The position numbers were made by a program, and so were the translations under genes. The notes under the pieces were generated by a model that saw nothing but the letters and a program-made list of their open reading frames with translations, was not told where the DNA came from and ran no database searches. Shown one piece after another: positions 1-12,496 of a DNA stretch of 64,000 bases (its first letter is position 1; each line of letters begins with the position of its first letter). Source of the DNA: Desmodesmus armatus (Eukaryota; Chlorophyta; Chlorophyceae; Sphaeropleales; Scenedesmaceae). Location: contig VIIQ02000158.1 of NCBI GenBank assembly GCA_007449985.2, forward strand, positions 1 through 64,000, written 5' to 3'.

Positions 1-1054
1 TGTGATGCATGCTTGGACAACGATGCAGTTCAAAGAAAGGGTGGCAGACAGATGCCGCAGGGACAAATCAAATTCTTACAACCTTCTGATATATTCAATA
101 TCCAGAGCGGCCTGACGTCATGGCTGCTGGCCATCACCATGACATCACCCTAGCCACCACAACTTTACCCAAAGGCTGAGATTTACACTGCTGACCAGCG
201 CCCCTTGTCGCTCTCAGCAACCTCTGAACAGAAAGGTGCATATCTACCAGTCCACAAAAGGTGCACATCTACCAGTCAACGGGCTGGTGCATGCCCTGCA
301 GCCCTTCTGGCCCCCAGGATGCATGTACAAATTGTGAGCCCAACTATCTACCACTATCGACCACAACAAGCTAACTCAAACCCTGCCTAATGCGCACCAG
401 CCACCTTGAATCACAGTACATGCGGGTCACACCACCCAAGCATGGTCCCTCACACAGTAGCAGGCTGCTGCTCCCCACCACCACCCCCACCCTCTGCATG
501 TGCTTCCCTGCCCCTGCCTCTGCCACCCCCTCCATGCCAGCCTCCCCTGTGACCCCTCCCCTGCCATCCACCCCTGCCCTGCCACCTGCCCCCGCCTCTG
601 CCCGCTCCCCGCCCTTGGTAGTGACCCCTGCCCCCCCCCATCGGCCTCCCCGCCCGCCGCCACCCCCCCTGCCAAGCCCCTGTCATCACTGCTGGCATAG
701 GAGCAGTAGCGGTCGCTGTCAGACCCGACTGTCCCTGCAGCTGATGGTACTGCACCTACTGTTTTCGCCTGCTACTGCTGCTGTGTCTGATGCTGCTGCT
801 GTTGTGGCTCTGCTGGTGCTTTCTGCTATGTCTGATGCTGCAACGACTGCTCTGCTACACCAGGCCCCTGTTCAGGTGCTGCTGTGTCTGCTGGTGCAGC
901 CATCTGCACTGCCTGAGCAGCTGTGCCTGTACCACCCACAGCCCCAGCCTCAGCTGTGTCCGAGCTGCTGCTGTGGACTCAACTGCAAAACACCTGCAGC
1001 CTGCCCTCCCTGCTGTAACCCCTGAGTCTGCTGCTGCTGCTGCTGCTGCTGCTC
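1..1054. other. No confident gene; C-rich and CTG-repeat sequence
   Basis: This stretch lies 3' of the R3H gene on its strand. It holds a C-rich, proline-codon-like block at about 470-700 and CTG/CAG triplet runs at about 770-1130. Open frames exist on both strands but look like products of the biased composition. The R3H gene could extend into it if the frame at 1055 is disturbed, because CAG runs continue beyond that stop. I see nothing else I can support. Confidence 0.5.
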
Positions 1055-2992
1055 CTACTGTTGCGTTGCCACTTGCGCCCTGCTCCGAGCCTTCTTGTGC
1101 CGCTGTTTCAGGTGCTGCTGCTGCTGCTGCTGCTGGGCCAGTGTCTGAAGTTGCCCCCAGGTCTGCACACGATAGTGCGCCGCCCCTGCCCCAGCCCCTG
1201 CCCCCACTAAACCCTCCCGCGCGAAGCCCCTGCCAGCCCCCCACCTCCGCCACCACCACTCTCCTCCCCATGCACTCCTCCCCAGCTGCTGCTGTGTGGC
1301 CTGCTGCTTCTGCCGCTGCTGGTGTGGTGGGGGTGACGGGACATATCCCGGTGGTGGCGCAGTGCTGGTGCTGCTGCTTCTGGCCTGGTCCAAGCGCTGT
1401 TGCAGCTGCGCTGCTAGCTGTGTGTGTCCCCTCCTAGTTGCTAGCTGTATGGGGTGTGCTCTGTTGGCATCCTGCTGCTGCAGCACCTCAACACCTTGTG
1501 ACACAGACACACGGAGAGACAGAAGCAGGGTAGAGCAGGAAACCAAGGCAGTCAGGTAGGCAGGCAGGCAGGCAGTGCGGCTTGTGAATGGACCAGCAAA
1601 CGTGGTGCAGTTCTTGCTGCTGCTGTTGGTGATCAGCCCGTCATTCTGTGGGTGAAAAAATGGGGTACCTGGATTGCCCAAAATGTGCAGTGCAGTCAAG
1701 ATGACATGCAGTGACATTGAACAACCACTCTGGTGCACATGCAGTGCCAGCCACCCTCCTGCTCACCGTGTGCCTCAATCAGCTGCATCAGGAACCGCTC
1801 CAAGCCATGCCATGCTGCAATGTGCGAGGGTAGCCGCCACTGTCGGGGTCCCGCACCCATGCCAGACGGCTGCTGCTGGAAGGCTTGTGCTGCTGCTGCT
1901 GCTGCTGCTTCCAGCATGGGGCTTGTGCAGCTGGTGCTGCCAGAACTGGGGTCGGTGGGGGTGCTGGTGCCATCAGGAGGTGGTTGGTGGGGTGGTGCCG
2001 GTTGACGGGCTAAGAGTTGAGGTGGGTTCTCCTGCTGCAGGTCCTGCTGCCTTCGCCCTTCAGCAGCTGGCAGGCGAGGGCTCGTCACGGGACTGGAGGG
2101 CAGCAGCAAGACGTTGGGCCAGGCGCCTGCAGGTGGAAAAAGGGTGGGTGGGTGGGGGGGTGGGGGTGGGGGGGGTGGGGGAAGTGATAAGAACGGAAGG
2201 GTTGAAAGACGGTAATGGATGTGTTGCTCGTGACAAAGTAGGCAGTAAGCCGGGAGCACAAAACAGTAAGCCGGGAGCACAAAACAAGGTCAGTAACTGG
2301 TACGGGGTGTGCTTGTCAAGTGCCACCAGGCCAGTGAAGGTACGATTTGAGTGAGAAAACCACAGTGTTGCTGACAGGCTGGTAAAGATTCAGGAGCAGT
2401 CCCTGGGCAGTCTGGTAACACAGTTGTGAAGGCTAGGGAGACACTATAGGCCTTAGCGACATTCACAAGCTGCCTGCCAATAGCGCTAAAGCACACGTCC
2501 GCAGGAGTGCAGAGCAGACAATGTCACCCACATCTTCCCCACCACCTGTGCTAGCTTTGATGGCAGCACATGCACACACTCATGCGCATGCACACATTGA
2601 AGACCCGTCCCCCATGCCGCCACCCCCCCCCCCACCCCCACCACACACACGCAATCCCCCCCCCCATGCCCCCCTCCTAACACACACCCACGAACACACA
2701 TCACACCACACACCCGCTCACCTCTTCCCCACCACCTCTGCCAGCTCTGATGGCAGCTTGTCCACATCTCCCCCTACAGCAGCCAGTGCCTCACGAATCT
2801 CACCCGACTGTAATTCCACAGCGCACCACCCTCCATCTGACACCAGTCCCACAGCTGCTTGGCAAGGTCAGGGGGGCGGCGGGACACAGTGCCGACACTG
2901 CTGCCGCCACCACCGCGCCCACCACCCCTGCTGTTGCCCCACTGCTGCTGCCGCTGTTGCTGCTCGCCAGGGTATAAGATGGAATCTGCTGG

Positions 2993-3030
<38 letters not shown>

Positions 3031-5999
3031 TGGATCAGTGGAAGTTGGATGGCCTTCTTGTGAGCGGCCCGCAAACTGGTGGTCGCCTGGGTGGGTTGAC
3101 AGCAGCAGGGAGAAAAAGCAGTGTAGCTGGAACACTTTCAGCACAAAGAAAAATCAGCACTGCTGTGCTGCAAGGCACAGCGTAGAATGCGATAGCCCAC
3201 GTCACTCCACATCCAGAGCATGTAGCACACCTCGCTGCTGTGCGCTCTTCAGCTGTCTCTCCCCTGTGCCCCACATCTGCATGCACATGTGGGTCTCCTG
3301 GGTCCATCTGGGCCGTGGCTGACTGCCATCATGTGTCTGTTGAAGCAATACAACACATCACACCTCTAACCCAACCCCCCGACCAGCCAAGCGGGCCTTG
3401 CAGCACAGCACAGCACAGCACAGCGTGTCCCACAGCACATCACAGCTCTCACCTTCAGCCGCCCCTCCCTGCTGCTCCCCATCTGCCTGTGGGTGCACAG
3501 CATGCTCCCGTAAACCCTGGGGCCGTGCCTGACTGCTGCCATGTGGCTGCTGCTGCGGCTTGTTCCAGCTAGCCTTGGCGTAAGACCCTGAGGGCTTGAT
3601 CTGAAGGAAGCGACCATCACCAAAGCCCTGCAGGACAGTACACAATACGACGCCATGCATGGCGCTTTGGTAAGCAACACCCAACAACTAGCCGGCTGGC
3701 GAAGTACCAGAAGACGACGGGATCTTGGCAAGCGGCAGCATGCCAGTACCTGCACCAAGTTTGGAGTGCTGTCGTGTGATGCGCTGTTGGGCCTTCACCA
3801 ATAAATGCATGGTGACGTGGCATGTTGTCTGGTGCTGCTAGCCTGCGCCTACCTACCCAGCCACCCAACCTTGCCCAGGCATGCCCACCCTGCCGGGCCA
3901 CCTACTCAACCATGCACCCAGCCAGAAGGTTACACAAATGCACACAGCAAACGCACTCCTGTATGTCCCATGGGCAGGCAGCATCAACACAGTCACCTGC
4001 CCATAGTGTCGAGTGTGGCCAGCCTTCAATGCTGCTGTCCCAACCTACCACCCCACTCCCCACTCACAATCCTGCTAGCCAGCTGCCCAGCCGCCTGTTT
4101 ACCAGCCCATCCAACCACCGGGCCCAGCCACCCACCCACCGTGCTCTGTGAGTTGAGTGCCAGCCTGTCAGCCTCTGCATGCCACATGGCTCGCTCACGC
4201 TTGGACAGGCAGGACGGCAGGCTCAGCACAGCCCTGCACAGGAACCACCACACAACCAAACCACGACACATGGCAGCACAGCATCGTCAGAACACACTCT
4301 GCAGGCCCACTGCGTGAGGATGAGCATGGCGCCGCTGCAACATCAATGTTTCTAATCAAGCAGCATGTGAAATTGCAAGTGCATTGTCAATTGACACGTC
4401 TGCATTGGCTGCCACCACACCACTCCCACTAATATCACCCTCTGCAGCCCTGGCCACACTATCACCCTCAAACAATCTCCCTTGCCACGCACCATTTGTC
4501 CCCTTTGGGGTACTCAGGGCTGGTCTCTCTGCAGGCCTCCCTGAACCAGCGCAGCAGCTGCTTGATCTGGTAGCTGTCGGGACATGCAGGGCTCAGCAGG
4601 TAGCGGGACTGACAGCAGCAGTAGGTGGCAGCAAGGGAGGGGACGGCGGGCAGCCACAGGACGGGAAGCGGGCCAGGTCAAGGGAAAACCAAAAGAAACA
4701 GGTAGTATGAAGGGACAGGGATGTATCATGTACATAGGGCACTCACTATCGGGTTCGGCCATGTCGCTGTTGCTGCAGCTGCACGGGCGGGACGTGAAAA
4801 TTAGGAGTGATTTGAGGCGGTGCACCGAGTGGCTTGCAAACAAGCATTGCGTGCACCCTGTACACTGACTGGTGAACTTGTAGGGTCTGCTAGCTGATGC
4901 CATGAATGCGCCTGATTTCCCACTGCTGTGCAGTGGACCAAGAACACCCGCATTTTGCAGTGCAGTGCTGCATTGTGTGGGCGATGCACAAATCCCATGC
5001 CAGCTTGCACAATCGATGTGTTCGACATGCAGCTTGCTGCGTGAGTGTTCAGGATGAGAGAGCGCTAGCTTGCTGCTTGCTTGGCTCACCTCAACAGGCC
5101 ACTTCTTGCGTGGCTTGGCAGCACCAACAGCACCACCAGTGCTGCTGCTGGTGGCACCCTCGCCACCTTCTGCTGCTGATGCATCCTTTGCTGCAGCTGT
5201 CTCACCTACAGGACCTTCAGGTGCTGCTGCTGCTGTAGACTCAGCCTGTGCATTTGAAGGGGTGCTGGATGCGTCACCCTTCGGTGCTGGTGCTGCCGCT
5301 GCCGCTGCTGGCCCCTCTTGTGCTGCCGCTGCTGGCCCCTCTTGCGCTGCTGCTGCTGCTGCTGCAGGTGTTTCACCGTCTTGTGCTGGTGTTGCTGATG
5401 TATCAAGTGCGGCACTGCTGGAGGCTGTCGGCTGAGCGGCAGTCACATCTGACGCAGAGCTTGGGCCAGCCTGGGGGTCCTGCTCTGCCTCCTTTGGCTG
5501 CTCCTCCTGCTGCTGCTGCTGTGGGGCGCCTGCTTCCTCCTCGACAAAGTTGTCAGGACAGAGTTCAAAGTTGAAGGGGCTGCCAGGTGTGAAATCGATC
5601 TTGATCTGGGGGCGGCAAGAAGTACACATGTGCCACATCAACTGATGTACATATGTGCCGCTCCAGTTGTTGATGATCAGGATTTCCTGGCCAGAGGCTT
5701 GCTCTGCTTTCAGCAGTGCGCCAGGGTCATGACGCTGTAGCGCTGCAGTCACCACACAAAGCTTGGGAGGGTACACTCGTGCAATGCAGCTGCAGTGGTG
5801 ACGGGTGTCAAACACGCCTCAGGGCAAACTGCCTGGGACAACTGCTTGTGCATCTATGCACTGGAGTGGTCAAAGCGTGACCTGCCTTGATGTTTTGGGG
5901 TGCCAGCTCCTCCAGACTTCTGGGGCCCCCTGCAGCTGCGGCCCCCTGCCGCATGTGGGGTGGCGTGTAGGTGCCTCCCCATCCTGGCCTGACAGACAT
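1055..5999 (-). CDS. R3H-domain protein with ankyrin-like C-terminus
   Basis: The proposed exons on the minus strand are 5882-5999, 5090-5742, 4747-4778, 4493-4573, 4140-4233, 3453-3627, 2722-3086, 1767-2126, 1594-1645 and 1055-1494. The start is the ATG at 5999 (MSVRPGWGGTYTPPHMRQ). Phases match through exon 7. The R3H domain is split between exons 5 and 6: LSKRERAMWHAEADRLALNS followed by GFGDGRFLQI, fitting the R3H pattern of a conserved Arg, His and a G-x-G turn. R3H domains bind single-stranded nucleic acid. Exon 2 carries a long Ala/Gln/Glu linker, and exon 7 has QQWGNSRGGGRGG and DLAKQLWDWCQMEGG. Exon 10 has DANRAHPIQLATRRGHTQLA, which resembles the end of an ankyrin repeat. Exon 7 needs one extra base at about 2985 and another at about 2808. 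Phases of exons 8 and 9 could not be reconciled, so the 3' third is tentative. The exact family is not recognised. Confidence 0.68.
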
Positions 6000-6539
6000 G
6001 TTCTTGACAGGAGCACTGTGTGCCCTAGGGTGGATTTATTGGAGAGGCCAAGCTGTCCTCTGCAACTTTCAGCTCTCAGGATCAAGGCTCTCAAAGGATC
6101 ATCGTTGGGCTGGCCACCTGACAGCTGATATGCAGTAGAGGGAAACCCAGGTGTCATTATTGCAAGCAGTGGTAACTTTATGCCTCCTTGTGTGGGCTTT
6201 CCGGTTGCCAGCCTGTGCCCTGGATCACAGATTACTCATCGCCTTCTCAGCTGAAGAAGCGGTCTCTCCGAGCGCTTTGCAAAATGATTACACTCGAGTA
6301 ATGTAAGGACTTTCGTTGCTGTCTGTCAGTGTGATTGTCGGCGTTCTCAACACTGTGCAAGATCCAGCTGCCGTGTTTGTTCTGCAAGGTGCCAGTATAT
6401 GCCGACGTTATCTAGGCCACAGGTGCATCCTTGATGTATGATGATCCTTGATGTATGATCCACTAGGCTGACCCCAGCAGCAGCACGCCTGTGAAGCAGC
6501 AACAGCAGGTGGTGCAGCAACAGCAACCAGACCAGCAGC
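6000..6539. promoter_or_regulatory. Divergent promoter between R3H gene and RAE1
   Basis: About 540 bp separate the two start codons, which point away from each other (R3H at 5999 minus, RAE1 at 6540 plus). The interval must hold both promoters and 5' UTRs. A small direct duplication (CTTGATGTATGATCC-like) lies at about 6430-6460. No convincing TATA box was recognised. Confidence 0.5.
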
Positions 6540-9500
6540 ATGTTTGGCCAGGCAGCAGCAACGGCCCCTGGGAACCTGAACCCAACAAGGACGTTCAGAT
6601 CACCCCGCCCCTGCAGGACGGTATCTCTAGCCTCAACTTTAGCCCGAAAGCCAACATCCTTGTCGCTACCAGCTGGGACAACAACGCCTACTGCTGGGAG
6701 ATCAACGCACAGACAGCACAGGCAGTTGCCAAGACCTCTACCAGCCATTCAGCGCCCTTGTTATGCAGCGCGTGGAACACAGATGGCACAGCAGTGTACA
6801 CAGGTGGCGCTGACAAGACAGTCAAGCTTTGGAACCTGGCCACCAACCAGTCGCAGCAGGTGGCAGCACATGATGCACCCATCCGGCGCTGTGCCTTCAT
6901 TCCAGAGATAAATCTACTGGTCACAGGTGCGCAGCAGCAGGCAGGATGTTTGCAACAGCACGTACCGGTGTGCTGGAGAGCTGCTGCCTGCATTGCCTGC
7001 ACAGCAAGTTTTTTGGTGCAAGCAGCCAGCAGTGATTGTTCAGCTTCTGCAATAGCCCATGTTGCTGACTAAGTCTTCTTATGCAACAAGGCTCCAAAAG
7101 GCCCGCATAACTTGCAGCAGCTGCAATCGCCCTGCGCAGAGCTGCGCTCGCTCGTAAACCACTTCCTGCTGGCTGGCCAAGTGACTCTTTGATGCATAGA
7201 GCCATGACCCACTGCATGTCTGTGAAGCGTTTTGTATCCTGTTCATGTGGTGCTGCTGTTGCCCCCCCTTGCACCTGTCCTGCAGGCGGCTGGGACAAAA
7301 CCCTCAAATACTGGGACGGGCGCACCGCCAACCCCGTGCTTACTGCGCAGCTGCCGGAGCGTGTGTACGCGATGGACGTCAAGCACCCGCTGCTAGTGGT
7401 GGGCACTGCTGACCGCCACATCTGGGTCTACAACTTGGCATCGCCGGACAAGCCATACAAGACGCTGCAGTCGCCGCTGAAGTGGCAGACACGCTGCGTG
7501 GCTGCATTCCCAGGTAGGGTGGGTGGCACAAGGTTATGAGGGCATGGGAGCACGTGCAAGTGTTCAAGGGGTAGGAGTGGACAGGGTTGAGGGACCAGGA
7601 TCAAGGCACGGATGCGCTGTGTTGCCTGCTCCCCTGGGCTGCCCGGGGGGGGGGGGTTGTAGCAGCATGTAGAGCGTGCAGTGTGCAAGCGCAGGGGGTG
7701 AGTGCACAGGGTGCAGTCGCCCCTGAAGTGGCAGACATGCTGCGTGGCTACATTCCCAGGTAGGTGGGGGCACAAGGTTTATCAATACATGGAGAGTGTG
7801 GTTTATCAATACATGGAGAGTGTGGTTTATCAATATATGGAGAGTGTGCTTGCGGACAGCACCAAAGGGGCATGTGTGGACAGGAGCGGGATTCAGGGCC
7901 GGATGCGCTGTGTTGCCTGCTCCCAATGAAAGGGGGGGGGAGGCGCTGGGTGTGGTGTACATCTTGGAGCGTGCAGTGTGCAAGCGCAGGGGGTGAGTGC
8001 ACAGGGTGCAGTCGCCGCTGAAGTGGCAGACATGCTGCGTGGCTGCCTTCCCAGGTAGGGTGGGCGGCACAATGTTGATGAGGGTATGGGGAGTTTGCTT
8101 GCTGCCGGAACTCAAGGGGTAGGTGTGGGCAGGGTGTACATGAGCGGGATTATTGGCCAGATACGATGTTTTTCCTGCTCACCAGGGAATGCGGGGGGCG
8201 GGGGGGGGGGGGGCAGGTGTGTAGCAGCGTGTAGAGCGTGCAGTGTGCAAGCGGAGGGGGGTGAGTGCACAGGGTGCATTTGCCGCGGTGGTAGACACGC
8301 AGCTAGTCGTGCTCCGCATGTAGGGTGGGAGGCACATGTTTCACGAAGCCCTTGCGTGTGGCAGTGTGGGCGTGTGCATAGTGGGGGTGCACAAGGTCTC
8401 ACTTGCCTTTCAATCGGCATACACACTTTGTGCTGGCTGTCCTTCACTTGAGCGTTGGAAATGCTGCGCGAGCACTCTTGACCCACAGCCACGCCCAGTT
8501 CCGCACAGTCATGCTGCCCATCACGTGAGCAACCTTGACTCTTGACTGCTGCTGTTGGTGCCGTGTTTCTGCCCCTGTGCTTGCTGCTGCGCCCCACAGA
8601 CAAGAGTGGCTACCTCATCGGGTCGATAGAGGGTCGTGTGGCAGTGCACCATGTGGAGGAGGCAAACCAGAGCAAGAACTTCACATTCAAGTGCCACAGG
8701 TAAGGAGGACAGCATTGGCTGTGTATGTTTGCTGCTGATGCCTGCCTTCTATGTGCATGCACTGGGCAGAGCTGTAGATGCTTGCTTGCACAACATTCCC
8801 GCGCTTTGGAGCAAGGGTCGGTTTGGTGCAGCATTCTTGTTGGATGCAGGTCGTTGACAACAGATGCTGGCTCTGCCAAATACGGGTGTAAGCTGACGCT
8901 AGCATATCCTCGTCAACTGCTGCAGCAGCAGATGTGCTGGCAGTCCTGCTAGATTTTACTGTGCTGTGCTGTGCTGTGCTGTGGCACTTTTGCAGGGACA
9001 ATGCTGACATCTACTCTGTCAACAGCATCAAGTTCCACCCCATACACGGCACCTTTGCCACAGCAGGGGGTGACGGGACATACAACTTCTGGGACAAGGA
9101 CTCCAAGCAGCGGCTGCGGGTGAGCCGACAGGGTTTACTGCTTGCTAAGGGGGCAGTTGTTTGGGCTGTTGCTAGTGCGTGTGGGTAGAGGGACGGGCCA
9201 TGTGCTGCTGCGAGTGTGAACAGGTGGAGGGAATGAGTGGGGCTGGGGCTGTCGCTAATGCGAGTTGGTGAAGGGAATGGGCGGGACGGGGCTGGGGCTG
9301 CTGCCAGTGGCTGTGGGATGAAGCAGCCGACATAGAGGAATCATCTGTTGCTGCCAGGCAACAGCACCTCCCACTGCTACAGGTAGCCAGCCTGCAGGGT
9401 TATGTTGAAAACTTCCTACAAGATGATCATGTGGAACCCAGGCTTCCATCGCAGTCAGTCGCTGCACAGCCCAATGAAGTCTTTTGTAACCCCAGGCTTG

Positions 9501-10619
9501 CGCTGGTGCTGCAGCCCTACCCTTGACTGTTGCTACCCTCAGGCTGTGCTCGAATACGCGTAGTGCTGCGCTTTTCACCCTGTGCATGTCGCCCTTTGCA
9601 GAACATGACCAAGGCCACATATGCGGACGGCAGCCCTGCACCCATCCCCTGCAGTGCCTTCAACCACGATGGCACCATCTATGCATACGCGCTCAGCTAT
9701 GACTGGAGCAGAGGTTTCCAGGTGAGGGCAGGACCCGGGAGGGTGGCCGGTTGCGTGAGAGGGTAGCTGTAGCTGTGCTGGAATTGAATGCTGAAGGGCT
9801 GTGGACTCTGCGCGGCACCTCAGTGAGCACAGCCATGGGGATGATGGCCTGGTTGTGGGTACCAGGGGGAGGGTGAAGTGAGGCAGTGGTGCAGTTGAGA
9901 GGTCGCCCAAAAAGCTGTGTGCCGCCCTGGAAACATGGACAGCAACCACTGTGTCTCTGCTGTGCAAAAGGGCCCTGGTCGGCGCAGCAGCGTGCTTGGG
10001 CATGCGTCTGATCCCATCGTGACAATGCGCTTACCCCTCCCGCTTTTGTGCGTCTGTCACCGCGCACCCTGCAGGCTTACAACCCAGGGTCGATGCCCAA
10101 CTACATCCACCTTCACGGGACAGGGGACCAGGAGGTACGCGCCCAGACAGGGAGTCTGGTAGAGGCCTGGCAGTACACTTGGACTAAACAGGCCTGGCCG
10201 CTTACATAAATGCACAAAAATGAGCTTGCAGTCACTCATCAGCTGAGGTGGACTGGACCACATGACCTGCACAAGCAGCAACGGCAACTAGTTCAGTGCG
10301 CATGCCCGATGCTTGCGTGAATGAATTTGGCGGTGCATGTTTGTTGCTCCAGCTCCGGCCTGAGGGCCTGTCATGTTCTGGGCAGCGCTGCATGCAGGTG
10401 GAACAAATGCGTAGCCGCGGACGCACGACAGACCTTTGTGAGGCCTGGGTTGTGGGTTGTAACAGCTGGGATGGCTGCAACTCAAGCCCGTGTGCAGCCG
10501 CACTGTGCAGCCCAGGGGCCAGCAAGTACTGACAGTACCTCTAGTTCCTCACCCTGATCTGCCTTGCTGTTTGTTTACAGGTCAAGCCGCGAGCAAAGGC
10601 TCCTGCAGCCAAGCGGTGA
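6540..10619 (+). CDS. RAE1: mRNA export factor RAE1/Gle2 (WD40 protein)
   Basis: RAE1 is a seven-bladed WD40 protein that docks on the GLEBS motif of Nup98 at the nuclear pore and acts in mRNA export and spindle function. Exons are 6540-6926, 7286-7513, 8600-8699, 8996-9119, 9602-9721, 10075-10134 and 10581-10619, all with GT..AG borders, giving about 352 aa, the normal family length. Family signatures run in order: [105 protein letters not shown] and the C-terminal VKPRAKAP. The start [15 protein letters not shown] fits plant RAE1, but one base is missing at 6581-6583 (CCC, expected CCCC) and the frame breaks there; the rest of the gene is intact. Intron 2 carries tandem copies of the end of exon 2. 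A TGTAA motif lies 153 nt after the stop. Confidence 0.96.
7467..8345 (+). repeat. Tandem copies of the RAE1 exon-2 end plus donor, within intron 2
   Basis: The last 43-47 nt of exon 2 with its GTAGG donor (exon end 7513) recur at about 7713-7778 and 8007-8075, with a degenerate fourth copy near 8275-8335. Each is followed by similar intron sequence containing a G-run, GGATGCGCTGTGTTGCCTGC-like text and AGCGTGCAGTGTGCAAGCG. Spacing is about 246 then 295 bp. A copy read as an exon would be 43 nt and would shift the frame. Confidence 0.85.
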
Positions 10620-12496
10620 CCGCGCATGCTGCCCGTCCTTGACAGTGGCGCTGGTAGTGACAGTTGCAGTCATCCACCGGGCTGGGCAGTCGTGCGGCAG
10701 TGGCAATCAGGCAGCCTGTGCACGATGCTTTGCAGCTGCACAGCTGCCTTGTCAGCAGCCCGGGGTGCGGGTGTAAGTGCGGTTATGGCGTGCAGGGCAG
10801 TGCCCCAGCAAGAGGCCAGCTTTTAGTTGCAACGCCACCTTTTCTTTGTATCTAACCAGTGGCATGTGCGAGCAGCGGTGTGTGATTGGGCGCGTGGATC
10901 ATTCTGTGTGTGACGTTGTGCACGCACAATGTTGTGGAACACATGCCTGTACAGCTGCTGGTGGTCTGCAGTAGCTGACTGGAGATAGGGAGTGGCAGGT
11001 GATGCCCTTCCTGACCACGCGGCCTGTGCACAGGCTACCTAGTCCACTGGCTGGTTGGACTGCAGCACTCGATGCGGTGTGCTTGCTGATTCTTTACCCG
11101 GCGGACATGCACATGTCATACGGTCTGGTGCTATGATGCACCAGAATGGCGCGTCAGCTATTCGGAAGCTTCCCGGAATGGGATGATCCCATTTTGCAAC
11201 ATTGTGATCGAATGCATCAGTCTCATGGGTAATAAGTGCGGATTGACGTGTGGCCCAAGGCACAGCAGCATTTCTGTGCAGGAGTGACTGCAGTGACAGC
11301 AGCTGCTGGCCTCCAAAATATCCTTGCTGCGGATCAGCCTTGGCGCGGCGACCTAGGGGAGCCAAGGCGGCTTGTCAGAGAAATGCTTTCAGACCCAGAT
11401 AAACACGTTCGGACGTCAAGTCGATCCACTATCACATTACAACGTTGTTGCCCAGTCTGCCACAAGACGGCAGTCATTGTTACACTCCGGGAAATCGAGG
11501 GATTGAAACCCTAATGTGTGATGCCACCGATTGCTCCCAGCTGCCCATACCCATGCGACACCAGATCACCGCCTTGAAGCTCGTCTAGCTTCAGCTGCAC
11601 ATGCATATGCATCACTGATGCATTACTACTTCTTTTTGTTGGCAGACACGGCAGCTTCAGCCTCTGCGATCTTATTACAACATCACCGCCTTTCTCCCCA
11701 AAACAATGCCAACAGCGGCCAGGCAGATCACAGGCACTGATGATGCACCAGATGAACTTCACCATGCTGGTAATCACTATATTGCACCACAACCCCACGA
11801 CACATCACGAGGATATACCAGCAACCACCCACATTCACAGCCAGGCCAAACATGTCCACATGCTCAACATAGCCAAAGGCGCGCCTTGCACATGCACAGC
11901 AGCACCAGAATGCCGTTTGGTTGCCAGCATGCACAAACATCAGTTTTTGGTGTGCGCAATGTGCAAACAATAGCCAAGGGCTCACGTTTAGATGCACCAA
12001 AGCACAAGTATGTGCCAAATTGTAGCAGCATGCATGTATGCGCTTGGCCTCACCAGCAATTTGCGGCTGCGTGCCATCATCAAAGTCATTATGCATAGTG
12101 CCAACTCATCAATCCCACCCTACTTGAAGCCCATACGACAGCTGCTCAGCGAACATGCACAGGGCTGTCTGCTGTTCTGTTCAAAACCCCACTGCGCTGT
12201 CAGCTCAGCACTTGCAGCAACATCATGATTCCCCAGCCTGTGCCGCTCATCATGAGTGTGCACATGTGCCCCTCACGTGTTTGGTCACGTGCATTGGGTG
12301 CATTGCCTTCCCTTATAAGCCCCTGGCTCCCTTGCAGGTTGCACGGCTTTGCCGCGCCAGACACTGCATCTGTGACTGTGTAACCCTGGTACACTGAGTG
12401 CACGCGTAGGACACTGGCAGAGTGTTTGCAGTAACTGTGTAGCCTTAGCAAGTCACGATCCAAGCGGCATTGCATGCAGGCTGCAGCAGTAGCTGT
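10620..12496. other. Intergenic region between convergent RAE1 and CARNS
   Basis: This holds the 3' UTRs of two genes that converge. There is no open frame with exon-like composition. It contains one member of a dispersed repeat at about 11640-11700 (GACACGGCAGCTTCAGCCTC and following), whose partner is at about 29490-29540. Confidence 0.6.
10772..10776 (+). terminator. Likely poly(A) signal of RAE1 (TGTAA)
   Basis: TGTAA is the usual chlorophyte polyadenylation signal. This copy lies 153 nt downstream of the RAE1 stop codon on the sense strand. Confidence 0.5.

Noticed and set aside
2120..2200. Homopolymer G and C runs here and elsewhere as assembly gaps
   Set aside because: They are real bases in the window, vary in length and fall at predictable intron positions. 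They may still contain length errors.
3700..3830. Extra R3H exon on the minus strand (FIGEGPTAHHTT)
   Set aside because: Exons 5 and 6 join in phase without it to give NSQSTGFGDGRFLQI. It is more likely a remnant copy.
5808..5881. Start of the R3H gene at 5815
   Set aside because: The codon there is GTG. The ATG at 5999 with a donor at 5881 gives matching phase into exon 2.
6491..6539. RAE1 start at 6491
   Set aside because: That codon is GTG and the preceding residues are Gln runs not seen in RAE1. The ATG at 6540 gives the family N-terminus.
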